Below are positions 1 to 11,468 of a DNA stretch of 64,000 nt, piece by piece (positions within the stretch are counted from its first letter, which is position 1; every line of letters starts with the position of its first letter). The notes beneath the pieces are model-generated. The model searched no databases and was not told the DNA's origin. It worked only from the letters and a program-made list of their open reading frames with translations. Source of the DNA: Agapanthus africanus. Its lineage: Eukaryota > Streptophyta > Magnoliopsida > Asparagales > Amaryllidaceae. A program made the position numbers and the translations under genes. The stretch is from contig JASDDO010000006.1 of the NCBI GenBank assembly GCA_030015575.1, positions 374,626,137-374,690,136 of the forward strand, in the 5' to 3' direction.

Positions 1-2241
1 ATCAAACTACTGTTCCTCGTATACAGAACACACACAAGAGGAAGAGTTCAGAAATGAACGAATCATTCTTGAGGCATTGTAGACTAGGTCACATCAATGC
101 GACCCGATTGGCTGAAGTTACATTTTAGATGCATATTTAAATCAGTTTGAATTTACATCTTGTGAAACTTGCCAGTCATGTCACAAAGATTAGATGACCA
201 TAACTCTGTTTATTAGAAACAGAGAAAGAGTTAGTAAACTCTTGGGACTGATACATGATGATGTATGTAAAGTCTCCTGTCTACACATGCCGGGACTGGC
301 TCTTCATACTTCATTATATTCTCTGATAATCTCTCAAGATTCAGTCATATGTTCCTGTTGAAACATAAGTCCGAACCATTTGAGATATTCACAGAATATA
401 AGTTAGAAGTAGAGAACCAAAATACGGGTATAAGTATTATGTCCTATGATAAGATCAGGGAGGAGAATACTTGTGCATAGAATTCCTGGACTATTCTAAA
501 GGAGAATGAGATTCTCTCTCAGTGTTACTCCTCTGAATACACCATAGCACAACGGTGTATCGGGGCGGAGCAATCACACAATATTAGATATCGTGTGCTC
601 TATGATGAGTATTACTGAGTTACCTATTTCTTTTTGGGGTTATGCACTTGAGAAGCTGCATACCTATTGAATTAGGTTTGAATCAAATCACTGCCTACCA
701 CTCCATATAAGATATGGTATGGGAAGAACCCATCTCTTAAGCGAGTTAAGATTTGGGGTTGTCTGGCCTATGTTTAAAGCAAAATCCGGACAAGATCGAG
801 GCAGGATCAGTTCTGTAGAACTGGAAAGGTTCCAGCTATACAAAACTGCAGTTGATGATTTGACAGAACCATAAGATTCTATAGTTCCCGACGAACCTCA
901 GCCTCTCCGCCGATCTAGTAGGGTTCCTCATCCGCCTGAGAGATACCTCGGTTTCTCGATGACAGTGGGAGCAAGGATTGCATCATGAGATGATGACCCA
1001 ACTATTTTCGAGCAGGCCATCGAGAGTAGGGACTCTGTAAGAATGGCTGGATGCTTAGCAATCTGAGATGGAATCCATGTACATCAGCAAAGTATGGACT
1101 TTAGCTGCTATATCTGAAGGGTTAAATCCCCATCAGGAGCAAGTATATCTTGAGAAGATTACTTGGTGTAGATGGAAAAGTTGAGACTTTCAAAGCTAGA
1201 CTTGTTAAAGGTTTTCGTCATCGACCAGGCGTGGATAATGATGAAACCTTTTTCCAGTAGCTATGTTAAGTCCGTCCAGATCCTACTTACCACGGCTACA
1301 TACCATGACTACGATATCTGGCGGTTGGGTGCCATGACTGCTTTTCTAAATACTGATTTAGAAGAGAACGTCTATAAGAACACAGCCAGAGGGCCTCGTC
1401 GACAGTGGGAGCAGCGGAAACGTGTGCAAGATGCTTTATAGGATAAAGCAGGCATCGCGGAGTTGGAAAATCTGTTTTGATGGATTAGTCAAAGAAGTTG
1501 ACATCATCAAAATGGTAGATGAACCTTGTATATACAAAAGGGTAGTAGAGAGTAAGGTGGTCATCTTCGTATTGTACGTAGACAACATTCTCTTGATAGG
1601 AAAAGAGTTTCTTATACTACGATCGGTCAATCTCCTATTATCACAAGGATTCTCCAAATAGGATAAAGATGATACCTCCTAAATCCTGAGATTTGGACCT
1701 ATGAGATAGATCTAAAGGGATATTAGGGTTCTCACTAGGTATAGTGAGATTGTATCAATCGATCCTGGGGAGAATCACTGGAAGTGTTCCAGGGTGATAA
1801 AGACGACTGAATGTCAGTCACAGGCACTGTCTTTACCCTCAGTAAAGGGACGGTATGTTGGAAGAGTTCCAAGCTAGATACCGTGGCAAACTAGACGATA
1901 AAGGCTGGTAACATCGCTATTGAAGATACTACCAAAGAGGAAGTTTGGGTATATATTGGTTCATAAGATGAACTAGGTTCCTGCCATTGTATGACAATGG
2001 AAGTGTGGCTTCGGCCCTGGAACCCTGGTCCCATCAGTGACCCAGACAAATTCTGAGGCAGCATCACCTGATCATGGAGATAGTTGATCTCCAGGGTGAT
2101 CGAGGTTAGGAGAGAAGACTCAGAGGACAACACGGCGGATCCACTCACGAAGGCCTTTTCCCAGAGAGAGACTCATATGGGATGGTTGAGTATTAGATAC
2201 TGCGACCACTGCTACAGATGGCCCTAGTGCAAGTGGGAGAT
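1..2241 (+). pseudogene. decayed copia pol (GAG-pre-integrase, integrase, RT, RNase H remnants)
   Basis: Translation near 55-180 gives a histidine/cysteine block of the GAG-pre-integrase type (LRHCRLGHINATRLAE). RT-like peptides follow at 1172-1441 (AFLNTDLEENVY) and 1422-1661 (LYRIKQASRSW, then FVLYVDNILLIG, where active copia RT has YVDD). The RT catalytic box therefore reads VDN instead of VDD. The pieces lie in several frames, so no polyprotein can be made. The same order of peptides occurs in the copy at 24890-26882, which supports common descent. RNase H remains are faint between 1860 and 2100. Confidence 0.75.
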
Positions 2242-4448
2242 TGTTAGTTATATGTATGCCCTAGAGGCCATTACTGTACATTGGATGTATATTGTAGTGG
2301 ATGCTGGGACATATATAGGTAGGACTTTCTTGCTCGACATGATAGTACGCTATCTGGTTGCTCTTTATCTTAACGTGTATACTTTCTGTCTCTCTGATTA
2401 CATGTTGATAAAGCCCATAGGATGTGTACTCGACTTTCAGGACTATGATGTAGATCATACTAGTGGGGCCTGGGTAGTCCATGAGTACATCCTTGAAATG
2501 TTCATAGTCGGGGGAATATCGGGACGGGGCATCGATATTCCATAGTAGACTAGCGCATATCTTCTCGACCCATGCGATGGGCGATGGATGATCCCATATC
2601 CATTGGTGTTTGACATCGAAGATAGTATGCGGGTGCTCAGTGGAGACTGGGTACACTGAACGGACTCGCCGAGAACTCCCAGATGGTATTATACCTCACG
2701 TCAGATGGCAGTTCTCTGGTGACACTGGTACAGCTTAGTCTGTTGACCCGAGATCGTCATAGAGTCTTATGTGTCTCCCACTGTGCTTTGATTTCCACCC
2801 TAACACGACTCTACTGAGTCGTGCAAACAGGTGGTTTTTGGGTACAGTCCCGATTCACATGGAGGCAATGAGCGATAGGAGGGGATTCGTCTCTCCCGGT
2901 ATTGGGGGTTGATGTTGTGCTATGCTCGACTGGCCATAACAGGAAATCCCTGGCCAGGGTTGCAGTGATATACTGGTAAGAGTTATCAGTAGTTTCACGA
3001 ATGTTATGGACCCTACGTCGGCATGACTTATCGAGCTATTGGGGTCTGACGTTTACCACCCCTAGGCGAGATATGCGACATATCAGACGAACAGACCGGA
3101 TTGTACGGTAAGTGTTACTGGTTGGATTCGCAGGAGTGTGAGCGGGCTTGCTCGTCGATCTTCTGATCGCTCAATACCCGGGTGGCCGTTACGTTTAGAA
3201 GACCGCTTGCGGCTTGTGGGTGTTTGATATGATCATCATCCGCTGCCGGCGTATTGACGAGTCTTTAGAGTCCTACACAGAGGTTTCCTGGCTCAAGCGA
3301 AACGAAATAGGAGCGCATATGAGATATGTGCAGGACCGAGAATAATGCGTGTATGTGATACCATATTTCATTCTCGCGATGAATGTGTCGAATGGTTGTA
3401 TGCGATCTAACCTAGTTATCGAATCAAGGATTGATTCGATAAGCCGATACATTGGATACTAGCCGGTTATATGCGATATAACCGGATCATTGAATCAAGT
3501 GTTGATTTAATGATTTAATGTATAATTTTATATTTGATATATCACTTTGCATTAACTAGTATTGGTTCACTTTAAATGGATTTTCTCACTTGGTATGCAC
3601 AAGTTGTATATGTGATATACTTTTGTGCACAAGATTGTATCATGTTTGATGATACATGCAAGCTAGGGTTTGTGTAAAGAATTGACCATGGTTATATGAA
3701 TGGTTAGGATTTCATTTTATTTGCTTATTTATTTATTCATTTATTCTTTATTGAAAGAAATAAAATAGTGGCTAAGTTTGGATAATCTTTGAAGCTTCAT
3801 GAAGCTTTGAATGGTTGACTATTTTGTTTGTTTCCTTAACCTTAACCATTCACTTTAACCTTAGTTTGTTCTCTACATCTAACCATAGTTGACATTATGA
3901 TAAGAATGATTTATTTTCTATTTTCATATATCTTATCATAATTCTTTATCATCTTCTTCTTCATCTTCAAGTTGAAGAAAGCTTGCACCTTCAATGGCAA
4001 CTAGCCAAATCAAGTGAGAAATCCTAATCTAAAGTCTACCAACTTCCTATTTCTTCATCCTCTACTACTTGCCATGTAGTAGAGTGTGTTGTCTTCACAA
4101 GTTTCTTGACTTGGCGAAGGCGGAGCTCGAGTTTTGTGATGCCTCGACGTAGATCATCTTCGGCATCAAACCGACGATCAAGCCTGCCCATTCTCCGATG
4201 GAGCCGATGCCAGAGTCATGGATTTGATTTGGACAGTGGAGGGACCTCGTCACGGAGTCTAGGATGTGGTGGACCGGATCTACAAAGGTTGTAGCCCCTT
4301 CCATTTAGCTATATTTCCGTATACTTGCTTACTTCGCCTATATATTTAGTTAACGATCCGTTCTAGGTTTTCTCGGCACTAGGAATTTTTTGATTTGTGC
4401 ATGTTTGATCACTTGGGAGACTCCATTAGAGTGCCTAGGAACCCTACA
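2242..4448 (+). repeat. 3' LTR of copia copy 1
   Basis: Starts with TGTTAG directly after the purine tract AAGTGGGAGA and ends near ACCCTACA, about 2.2 kb. It aligns by eye over its length with the LTRs at 26883-29069 and 35666-37855. It contains palindromic blocks such as CCGGTTATAT...ATATAACCGG and AATCAA-GTG-TTGATT around 3460-3510. ORFs inside it have no homology I recognise. Confidence 0.75.
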
Positions 4449-6999
4449 CGTGCACCGCACGCAAAACGAAAAGATACAGAATAAACAAACATATGGAAAA
4501 TGTTGCATACACAGGCAGGGACACGTGGCGACGATCCAAGCACTCCTCGCCGAGAATGGACTGGCTAGATTTCCCTATTCCTCGGCATCGCCGGCCCCCC
4601 TCCGCAGGGAATGCTCCATATTTCTAACCCTAGTCCCTTGGGCTCCCCCTTAACCCTTGTACTATTTGTTTTTATTAAAAATAAACAGTAAATTAAAAAG
4701 TTGCATTAAACCAAAATTTTAATGCATTTTTAATTCAATCTTCATTACCCCAAAACCTTGATTTTTTCTATAAATACCACACTCCATTTCACCCTTCCTC
4801 ACTTAGAATTTTCTCACAAAAACTCTCAAAAAATTCTCAAGACCTTATTGTGTGCAAGTGGAGTTAGCAAAGGGTGAAGTTCCGACGAAGTTCCGAGGAG
4901 ATTCCGGCGACGAAACGACGCCCCGACGCTTCCATAGTCTCCCCCTACCTCTCTTATTTCTCGATAGCCAGTAAGTCCCCTCTTCCCCTCTCATCTTCTA
5001 TTCTAAAAACTTTAATTTCTAAAACCCGACGGAAGCGGAGTTAATCCGATTTCCGATTCTGTTTTCCTTTAAAATTCTATTTTTCTTAATTAATAAAATA
5101 TCATACTCTCATATAATGTTTAGAAAACATTAACAAACACTTTAAAACAAGTTTCATCTCAAAAAAAATCTTTTATGCAACTTTTATTGTATTTTTACGG
5201 TAAAATACCACATACTTTATTTTCGATACAAATCAACATAATACTTGTATTACCTTTAGATAACTCACGAGGTAAGGACCTACTTCATCACAACACACAT
5301 ATTGGACATAGCACAATTTACTTTTGGGCAATATTTTTCGGAATATCACGAGTTACAATAAAATACTCTAAACTATATAAAACCGTTTTCTTTAAGAAAA
5401 GTATTATCTAATTCCTTGAAATTATACCTCTACAGCCCATTTTGAGGAACCCCGATTGCGATGGTGTGGGTTATCGCACGTCCTCGGACCTAGTAGAGCG
5501 AGATGCAGTTGTCCGCAAGGAGCATTTCTAGAAAACGAGATTTCTAGAAAATAAATAAAATTATTTTTATTAAATATATATATGAATATTATCAAAAGAT
5601 TTATTTTAAATATATTATACAAATATTCCAAGTTTTTTAAATCAAGAATCACAATTACATGAAAGTACCATTCCAAATTAAAAACAATTCCAATATTTCA
5701 TTAAAATACCATATACATGAAAACTAGGTTCTATTCACTAGAAATATTACTTTTATAAAATATATATCTATGAAAACCCTAAAGATGATAATTAAATACT
5801 TGAGATGTATTTTAAAATTATACCAAAGCTGTTTTTACATAAAACACCCTCAAGTTATACTAATTTATAATAAGGACCCTAGTAAATATAGGTTTAAGCG
5901 GGATCGGTTCTCTTGAGCCTCAGGGAGCCGAAGAATATGGGTGCTTACCTATCTAATGTAGACAATCTAATAATAGTGTTATCAACACGGTAATTTTTTT
6001 TTGAAAAAGACACAAATCATGCTGTCCATGTACAGCAGTTAGCAATAACTCCAAAACAATCAGGACTTCAATTCTATTTAAAAGTCTGACTCAGTTCGAG
6101 TCGCGGGCAATATACAATCAATCTGACTTGAATGTGATTCAAGTATAAACTATAATACAACCTGAATCTATGAATCCGTCTATTTAATCTATATCAACCT
6201 ATATTGACCGAATCGAACCATGAATATACTCTGTTTACATGACTACCATTTACATCCATTCGATTTACTGATATCATGGTTTCGGCAATTCTTCCATTTA
6301 CTACAAAACAATACAATACAATCAATACAATAAGACACCACGGGGTTTATAAAGGGGTAGACTGGTACGGAATATGTTAAAGGTGGCATGAGGTGGTCAC
6401 TTAAGACTTAATTACATCCATACCATTGTTCCGTGGTATTTTCGACGGGGCCTTGTACTACAGGTTACCAAAGTCCACGGTGTAAGTTAGACTCCTCTCG
6501 TATACACTGGCATTTTTTGTACCAAGCTACAAACACTACGTTAACCTAACAATCAAATATTATAATAATTATACTCTCTTTTTTGTCTATTCTACTTCTC
6601 TACTCACCTTTGGGACTTACCGAGTGATTGTTCGTTGACGACATTCCTATTTCTCTTCTTCTTTGGAATGTTATCAGGAGGACCCAACTCTAGAGAGCTC
6701 GAGACCAGCCAGGAGCACTTAGAACAGTACACTGAAGATCCCGAGCTATAGTCACTTATACATATTTTCATTTTAGTTCATATCATTGTTTAGGCATTGC
6801 TTTCCATCCATGTATTTACATTTCCAGTTGTACCTGTAAAAGAATATTTAATAAATAAAGTTGCTGTTCATTTCATTCATGTCTCTTGTGTACATTTACT
6901 TTATATTACTTAGATACGCTTAGCGTGTTTATTTCGGAGTAAATACGTAGCTGACCTTGCCATGTCCCCTTCCTGTACACCAGGAAGCGGGGCGTGACA
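4449..6999 (+). repeat. Tekay-like gypsy LTR, copy A (U3-R-U5, plus orientation)
   Basis: Ends in GGCGTGACA. A TATA box at 4769-4776 is followed by the leader segment GTGGAGTTAGC..., which recurs in copy B (7062 onward) and, inverted, in copy C (about 13840). The similarity of 4449-4770 to the U3 of copy C is patchy but includes a shared GCCGGC block. The region is AT-rich and non-coding; the small ORFs at 5175-5676 and 6910-7280 overlap LTR sequence on both strands and are not genes. Confidence 0.65.
4769..4776 (+). promoter_or_regulatory. TATA box of LTR copy A
   Basis: TATAAATA followed by ACCACAC. The equivalent element in LTR copy C is on the minus strand at 13930-13923, so LTR direction can be read from it. 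No equivalent is seen in copy B. Confidence 0.55.
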
Positions 7000-7801
7000 A
7001 TAGTCATCTCCATTCTGAAAATTATTATAAAAACTCTCTACAATTTCCAAGTCTAAAATTATACAAGTGGAGTCAGCAAAGGTCGAAGTTCCGACGACGT
7101 TTCGGGAAGAATCCGGAGATAAAACGACTCCTCGACGCCTTCCTAAATTCACACTACCTCTTCCCTTTCTTTCAAACCTATAATTCCCCTCTCCCCTTCT
7201 CAATCTATAGTCTAAAACTTCCACCTTTCAAAACTCGTCGGAAGCGGAGTTATTCCGACTTCCGATTCTCTTTTCTTTAAAAACTCAAATTTTTCTTAAA
7301 CAATAAATTACCATCTCTTATTATATTGTTTAACAAATATAAAAAAACATTCACAATAAGTTTCAATTCAAAATAATATGTATTGCAAATTCTATTTCAT
7401 TTTAACGGTAAAATACCATCATGTTTACATACGACATTGCTTATTCATTTTACCCATATTACCTTTAGAAAACTCACGCGGTAATGACCTACCTCATCAC
7501 AACACACATTCTTGACATTGCACAATGACTTTTAGAACATTAGTTTGTGGAAAAATACGAGTTTACAATAAAATACCATAAACATTCAAAAACCGTTTTC
7601 TTTAAAAGTATATTAATTAATTGCTTACAAATGCGCCTCTACAACCCATTTTGGGAAACCCCGATCGGGATGGTGTGGGTTATCGCACGTCCTCGGGCCT
7701 AATAGAGCGAGATGCAGACCTCCTCACGGAGCATTCGATCTCGATGCAATTTTTATTGCAATTTTTAAGAAAAATGTGATTTCTATTTAATAAATAAGTT
7801 C

Positions 7802-7846
<45 letters not shown>

Positions 7847-9246
7847 CAAACTATCTACTTTAAGTATACAATATATATATTCTATGTTTTCTAAATCAAA
7901 GGAATCACAAATTTCATGAAACTATCATTACAAATTAATACAATTCCAATATTACACTAAAATACCATATACAATGAAATTTAGGTTATATCCACTAGAA
8001 TATTTCACTTTATAAAAATTAAAATTATGAAAACATTAAAGACGATAATTAAATACTTGAGGTGTATTTTAAAATTATATCAAAACTATTTTTCATAAAA
8101 CCACCTCAAGTTATATCAATTTACAATAAGGACACTAGTAAATATAGGTTTAAGCGGGACCAGTTCTCTTGAGTCTCAGGAAGCCGGAGAATATGGGTGC
8201 TTGACTATCTAAGATAGACAACCCAAAAACAGTGTTATCAATACGGTAATTTTCATGGAAAAAGACACAAATTCTGCCGTCCATGTGCAGCAGTTACCGA
8301 TAACATCAAAACTAATTTAGGACTTCAATTTGTTTTAAACTGTCTGACTCAGACAGAGTCTCAATCTAATATGAAATCAATCTGACTTGAATTCAATTCA
8401 AGTATAACTACAATACAACATGAATCCATTTATACCAGAATTCAATCTATATCAACATGACTCGACCGAACTGAATCATTGATATACCCTGTTTACATGA
8501 CTATCCATTTATATCCATTCCGTTTACATGATATCATGGTTTCGACAAGTCTTCCATCTATAAAACAAAACAATACAATCAATACAAAAGACATTACGGG
8601 GTTTTAAATGGGTAGACTCGTACAGAATGTGTTAGAAGTGGTACCAGACGGTCACTTTAATACACCTAACCTGAATATCCATTGCTGTTGTACCGTGGCT
8701 TAACGGTTCCTTGTGCTCCGTATACCTTAGTCTCCGGAATAGTGGGACTCCTCTCGTATACACTGGTATATTCTGTACCAAGCTACAAACAATTGCGTTA
8801 ACATAACAAACTTACCAGTAATATCCTCATATCTGTCTATTCATCTGTCCATTCTTACCTATTTTTGGGACTTACCGAGCGATTGTTCGCTGCGACATTC
8901 CTTCTCTTCTTTCTTTGGAATGTTGTCAGGTGGATCAGACTCTCTAGAGGTCGAGCCCAGTACTGAAGACTTGGAGCAGTTCGCCATTGACCCGGAGCTC
9001 TAGATACTTGTATATATTTTCTTTTCAGTTCATGCCATTATTTAGGCATTGCTTTTCATTCCTGTATTTACATTTTCAGTTGTACTTGTAAAGAAATGTT
9101 TAATAAAAAAAAGTTGATGTTCATTTACATTAATGTCTCTTGTGTATATTTTACATTATATTGCTTAGTTACGCTTAGCGTGTTTACTTCTGAGTAAATA
9201 TGTAACGGGCCTCATCATGTCTCCTTACGGTACACTGGGCGTGACA
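7000..9246 (+). repeat. Tekay-like gypsy LTR, copy B (lacks U3)
   Basis: Parallel to copy A from the leader (about 7020, CTCCATTCTG...) to the common end GGGCGTGACA at 9246. Nothing equivalent to the copy A U3 or TATA box is present, so copy B amounts to R-U5 joined directly to the end of copy A. It contains a TA dinucleotide run of about 40 bp at 7804-7843. It abuts, in inverted orientation, the broken RT gene on the minus strand at 9247. Confidence 0.6.
7804..7843. repeat. (TA)n microsatellite
   Basis: About twenty TA dinucleotides inside LTR copy B. Copy A has only a short TATATA stretch at the matching place (about 5573). Confidence 0.9.
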
Positions 9247-9906
9247 CCTAGAGTAGACCAGACTGTCGTATATGAATACGATGATAAACTGGTCGAGGAA
9301 CGGCCTGAAGATCCGGTTCATCAAATCCATGAACACTGGTGGGGCATTGGTGAGCTCGAACGAAATCACCAAGAACTCGTAATTCCCGTAGCATTTCCAA
9401 AAAGCAGTCTTTGGAATGTCATCATTCCGGACCCGCAACTGATGATAACCCGACCGCAAATTAATCTTCGAAAAGTATCCCGCTCCCTGGAGCTGATCAA
9501 ATAAATTTTCAATGCGAAATAAAGGATACCTATTCTGCTACGTAACTTGGTTTAGCTGATGATAATCGATACACAATCTCATACTACCATCCTTCTTCTT
9601 AACGAACAGGACATGAGCTTCCCAAGGTGACACACTCGGTCGTACAAGCTCGTTATCAAGCAAATCTTGCAATTGATCATTGAGCTCTTTAAGCTCCACC
9701 GGGGCCATCCAATAAGGCGATATAGAAATAGGCCTCGTACCGCAGATCAAGTCGATGCAGAACTCAATATTACGCTCTGGCGGCAACCTGGGTTCATCAC
9801 GAAATACATCGGGGAATTCTCTCACAATCGGAAGCTGGTCCAACGGGACCTCTGTGGCTCCACCATCACGAAAATAAGCTATGAATCCCCGACATCCTTT
9901 TCTCAA
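9247..9906 (-). pseudogene. gypsy reverse transcriptase fragment, truncated after the catalytic box
   Basis: From 9906 the minus strand reads a protease-RT linker ([16 protein letters not shown]), then the RT fingers ([28 protein letters not shown]). A frame change leads to the palm ([10 protein letters not shown], 9459 down) and the catalytic region FIYDSLVYS, where gypsy RT has F-I-D-D. The first catalytic aspartate is therefore tyrosine. The gene ends at the junction with LTR copy B (about 9247), so thumb, RNase H and integrase are absent. Confidence 0.75.
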
Positions 9907-10047
9907 GATCCGACTAGAGCAAAGGGTGGAAATCAGACTGTGAGGGACGGCACTGCGGTCCCCCTACACAACAAGAACCGGCTCTTTCGGAAAACAAAAT
10001 CTGACAGCCTTCTCACGGTAGTCCACAGATGCATAACAAGTGGCTAG

Positions 10048-10400
10048 CTAATACATGCTGAGTAGAACGTCGAAGTCTAACATAACGAGAAGGATCAAAT
10101 CAACAGAAAAATCCATATCCCCAATTTGAACGGAACATGACCGAAACACGTGTCGGACGATGAAAGACTCTCCTACGGGAGTAAGCACAATGAGAGGCCG
10201 ATCTAATAAGGACGAATCTCGATCTAATCTCGGTACAAAGTGTGTGAATACATATGAGTGTGTGGAACCAGGGTCGAACAATATACGTGCGTCGAAAGAA
10301 CACACGGAAAGAGTACCTGTCACAACATTATTCGATGCCTGCGCATCCTGAGAAGTCAAAGCAAAAACTCTGGCTTGTCCCCTACCAGCACCCTGATGTC
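10048..10400 (-). pseudogene. gypsy aspartic protease fragment
   Basis: The peptide NNVVTGTLSV followed by ARILFDPGSTHSYV is the protease entry. The catalytic triplet reads D-P-G instead of D-T/S-G. The join between gag and protease (VVTG-TLSV) is uninterrupted here, unlike the second element at 17916-18000, where an intron-like insert splits the equivalent point. The remainder (SVQIGDMDFSVDLILL.MLDFDVLLSM) is also protease-like. Changed catalytic residues and frame breaks suggest a dead gene. Confidence 0.65.
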
Positions 10401-10424
10401 CTCTGCCTTTGCCATTCGTCCCCC

Positions 10425-11468
10425 CTAAACTGGACCGCCATGAATACGGCCCTTCTGAGCATCTGTCTGGCGTAGAGTGACTACGGGCAGAGGAGGCAAT
10501 ACTCGCGGAGGAGGAGGTGAAGGGGGTAAGGTGACCCGTGAAACTGCTGCCCCGTCCTGATGTCTCACAGTACAATGCCTGATGAGATGGTATGGACTCC
10601 CACATTGATAACATCCAGGCGGCGACTGCTGGCCCTGTAGGTAAGAGCTAAATAACTTGACCCGTATCAAACCTATGCCTCCACGGCCTAGAAAGAATCC
10701 GCCGTGGCCTCTGCCTACCATACCTCTACCAAACTTCCTGGAAACTGATACACTAGTACGAACCCGCTTCGGTTCCGGAACAACCGTAGTCACGGTAATA
10801 CGCTTCTCCACTAGCGTGACCGCATCCATCGCCATTGTATAAGTGTCAAAGTGCTAGGCAACAATAGAGAGGAACGACTGTGTATTAAGACCCCGCACAA
10901 ATCTCTTGACTCACTTATCCTCGGTGTCCACCAAATAAGGAGCATATCTGGACAACTGAGTGAACTGAAGATTATACTCGAAAACGGTCATGCCAGGAGT
11001 CTTGCGCAAAGACTCAAAACTGCGAGCTCGAGTATCCCTGACGCTCTGTGGAAGGAAACAAGTAAGAAAAAACCTTGAAAACTCATCCCATGTCTTAGGA
11101 GGAAGACCAGCGGCTCGGCCTCTTTCAACAGACTCACGCCAAGTCTTGGTAAGACCTTCCATACAGAAACTAGCAAGCTCAACCGATCTTGCATCAGAAC
11201 ACCTCAAGGAATGACTAATCCTGACCATCCTATCGAGGAACGATTGAGAATCCTCTGCTGCGTCTGTCCCAGTGAACACCAGAGGCTTCAGCCTTATGAA
11301 CTCCGGAAGTGATACCTCGATAGTTCCGGTAGCGGCAGGCACAACTGTCTGAGCAGTAGATAATACCACGGTCCCCATAGTAGGCGGAACAATATCTGAC
11401 CTCTGTGTCCGGCTGGCCTCAACCAATGATCCCACAATCTGGGGCAAATACTGCATACTCGACTCCAT
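10425..11468 (-). pseudogene. gypsy gag with CCHC zinc knuckle (broken)
   Basis: Two minus-strand frames together cover a gag protein. The first (11468-10911) has the retrotransposon gag core, with a FLDRMVRI...FCMEG region and a W-x-EFSRFFLTCFLPQSVRD region typical of gypsy gag. The second (10835-10425) contains a nucleic-acid-binding knuckle CYQCGSPYHLIRHC of the form CX2CX4HX4C at about 10613-10572, followed by a proline-rich tail. A frame break separates them. Gag would assemble the particle and bind element RNA. It is followed downstream by protease and RT fragments in the same orientation. It is non-functional as it stands. Confidence 0.75.

Larger units (their letters stand above)
1..4448 (+). 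mobile_element. Ty1/copia retrotransposon remnant, 3' half (copy 1)
   Basis: The plus strand carries, in the order expected for copia, a GAG-pre-integrase/integrase remnant, an RT remnant, a purine-rich tract (about 2231-2241) and an LTR starting at TGTTAG. The 5' part lies outside the window. The LTR start, with the phrase 'tatgccctagaggc' nearby, resembles the Angela/BARE group of copia elements; that assignment is from memory. Two further copies of the family lie at 24890-29069 and 35666-39551. The coding part is broken by many stops and frameshifts. Confidence 0.8.

Noticed and set aside
2252..2656. 97- and 131-residue ORFs on opposite strands near 2250-2650
   Set aside because: They lie wholly inside the copia LTR and have no recognisable protein features.
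6910..7280. ORFs across the junction of LTR copies A and B
   Set aside because: They overlap each other on both strands and span a repeat junction; no family match.
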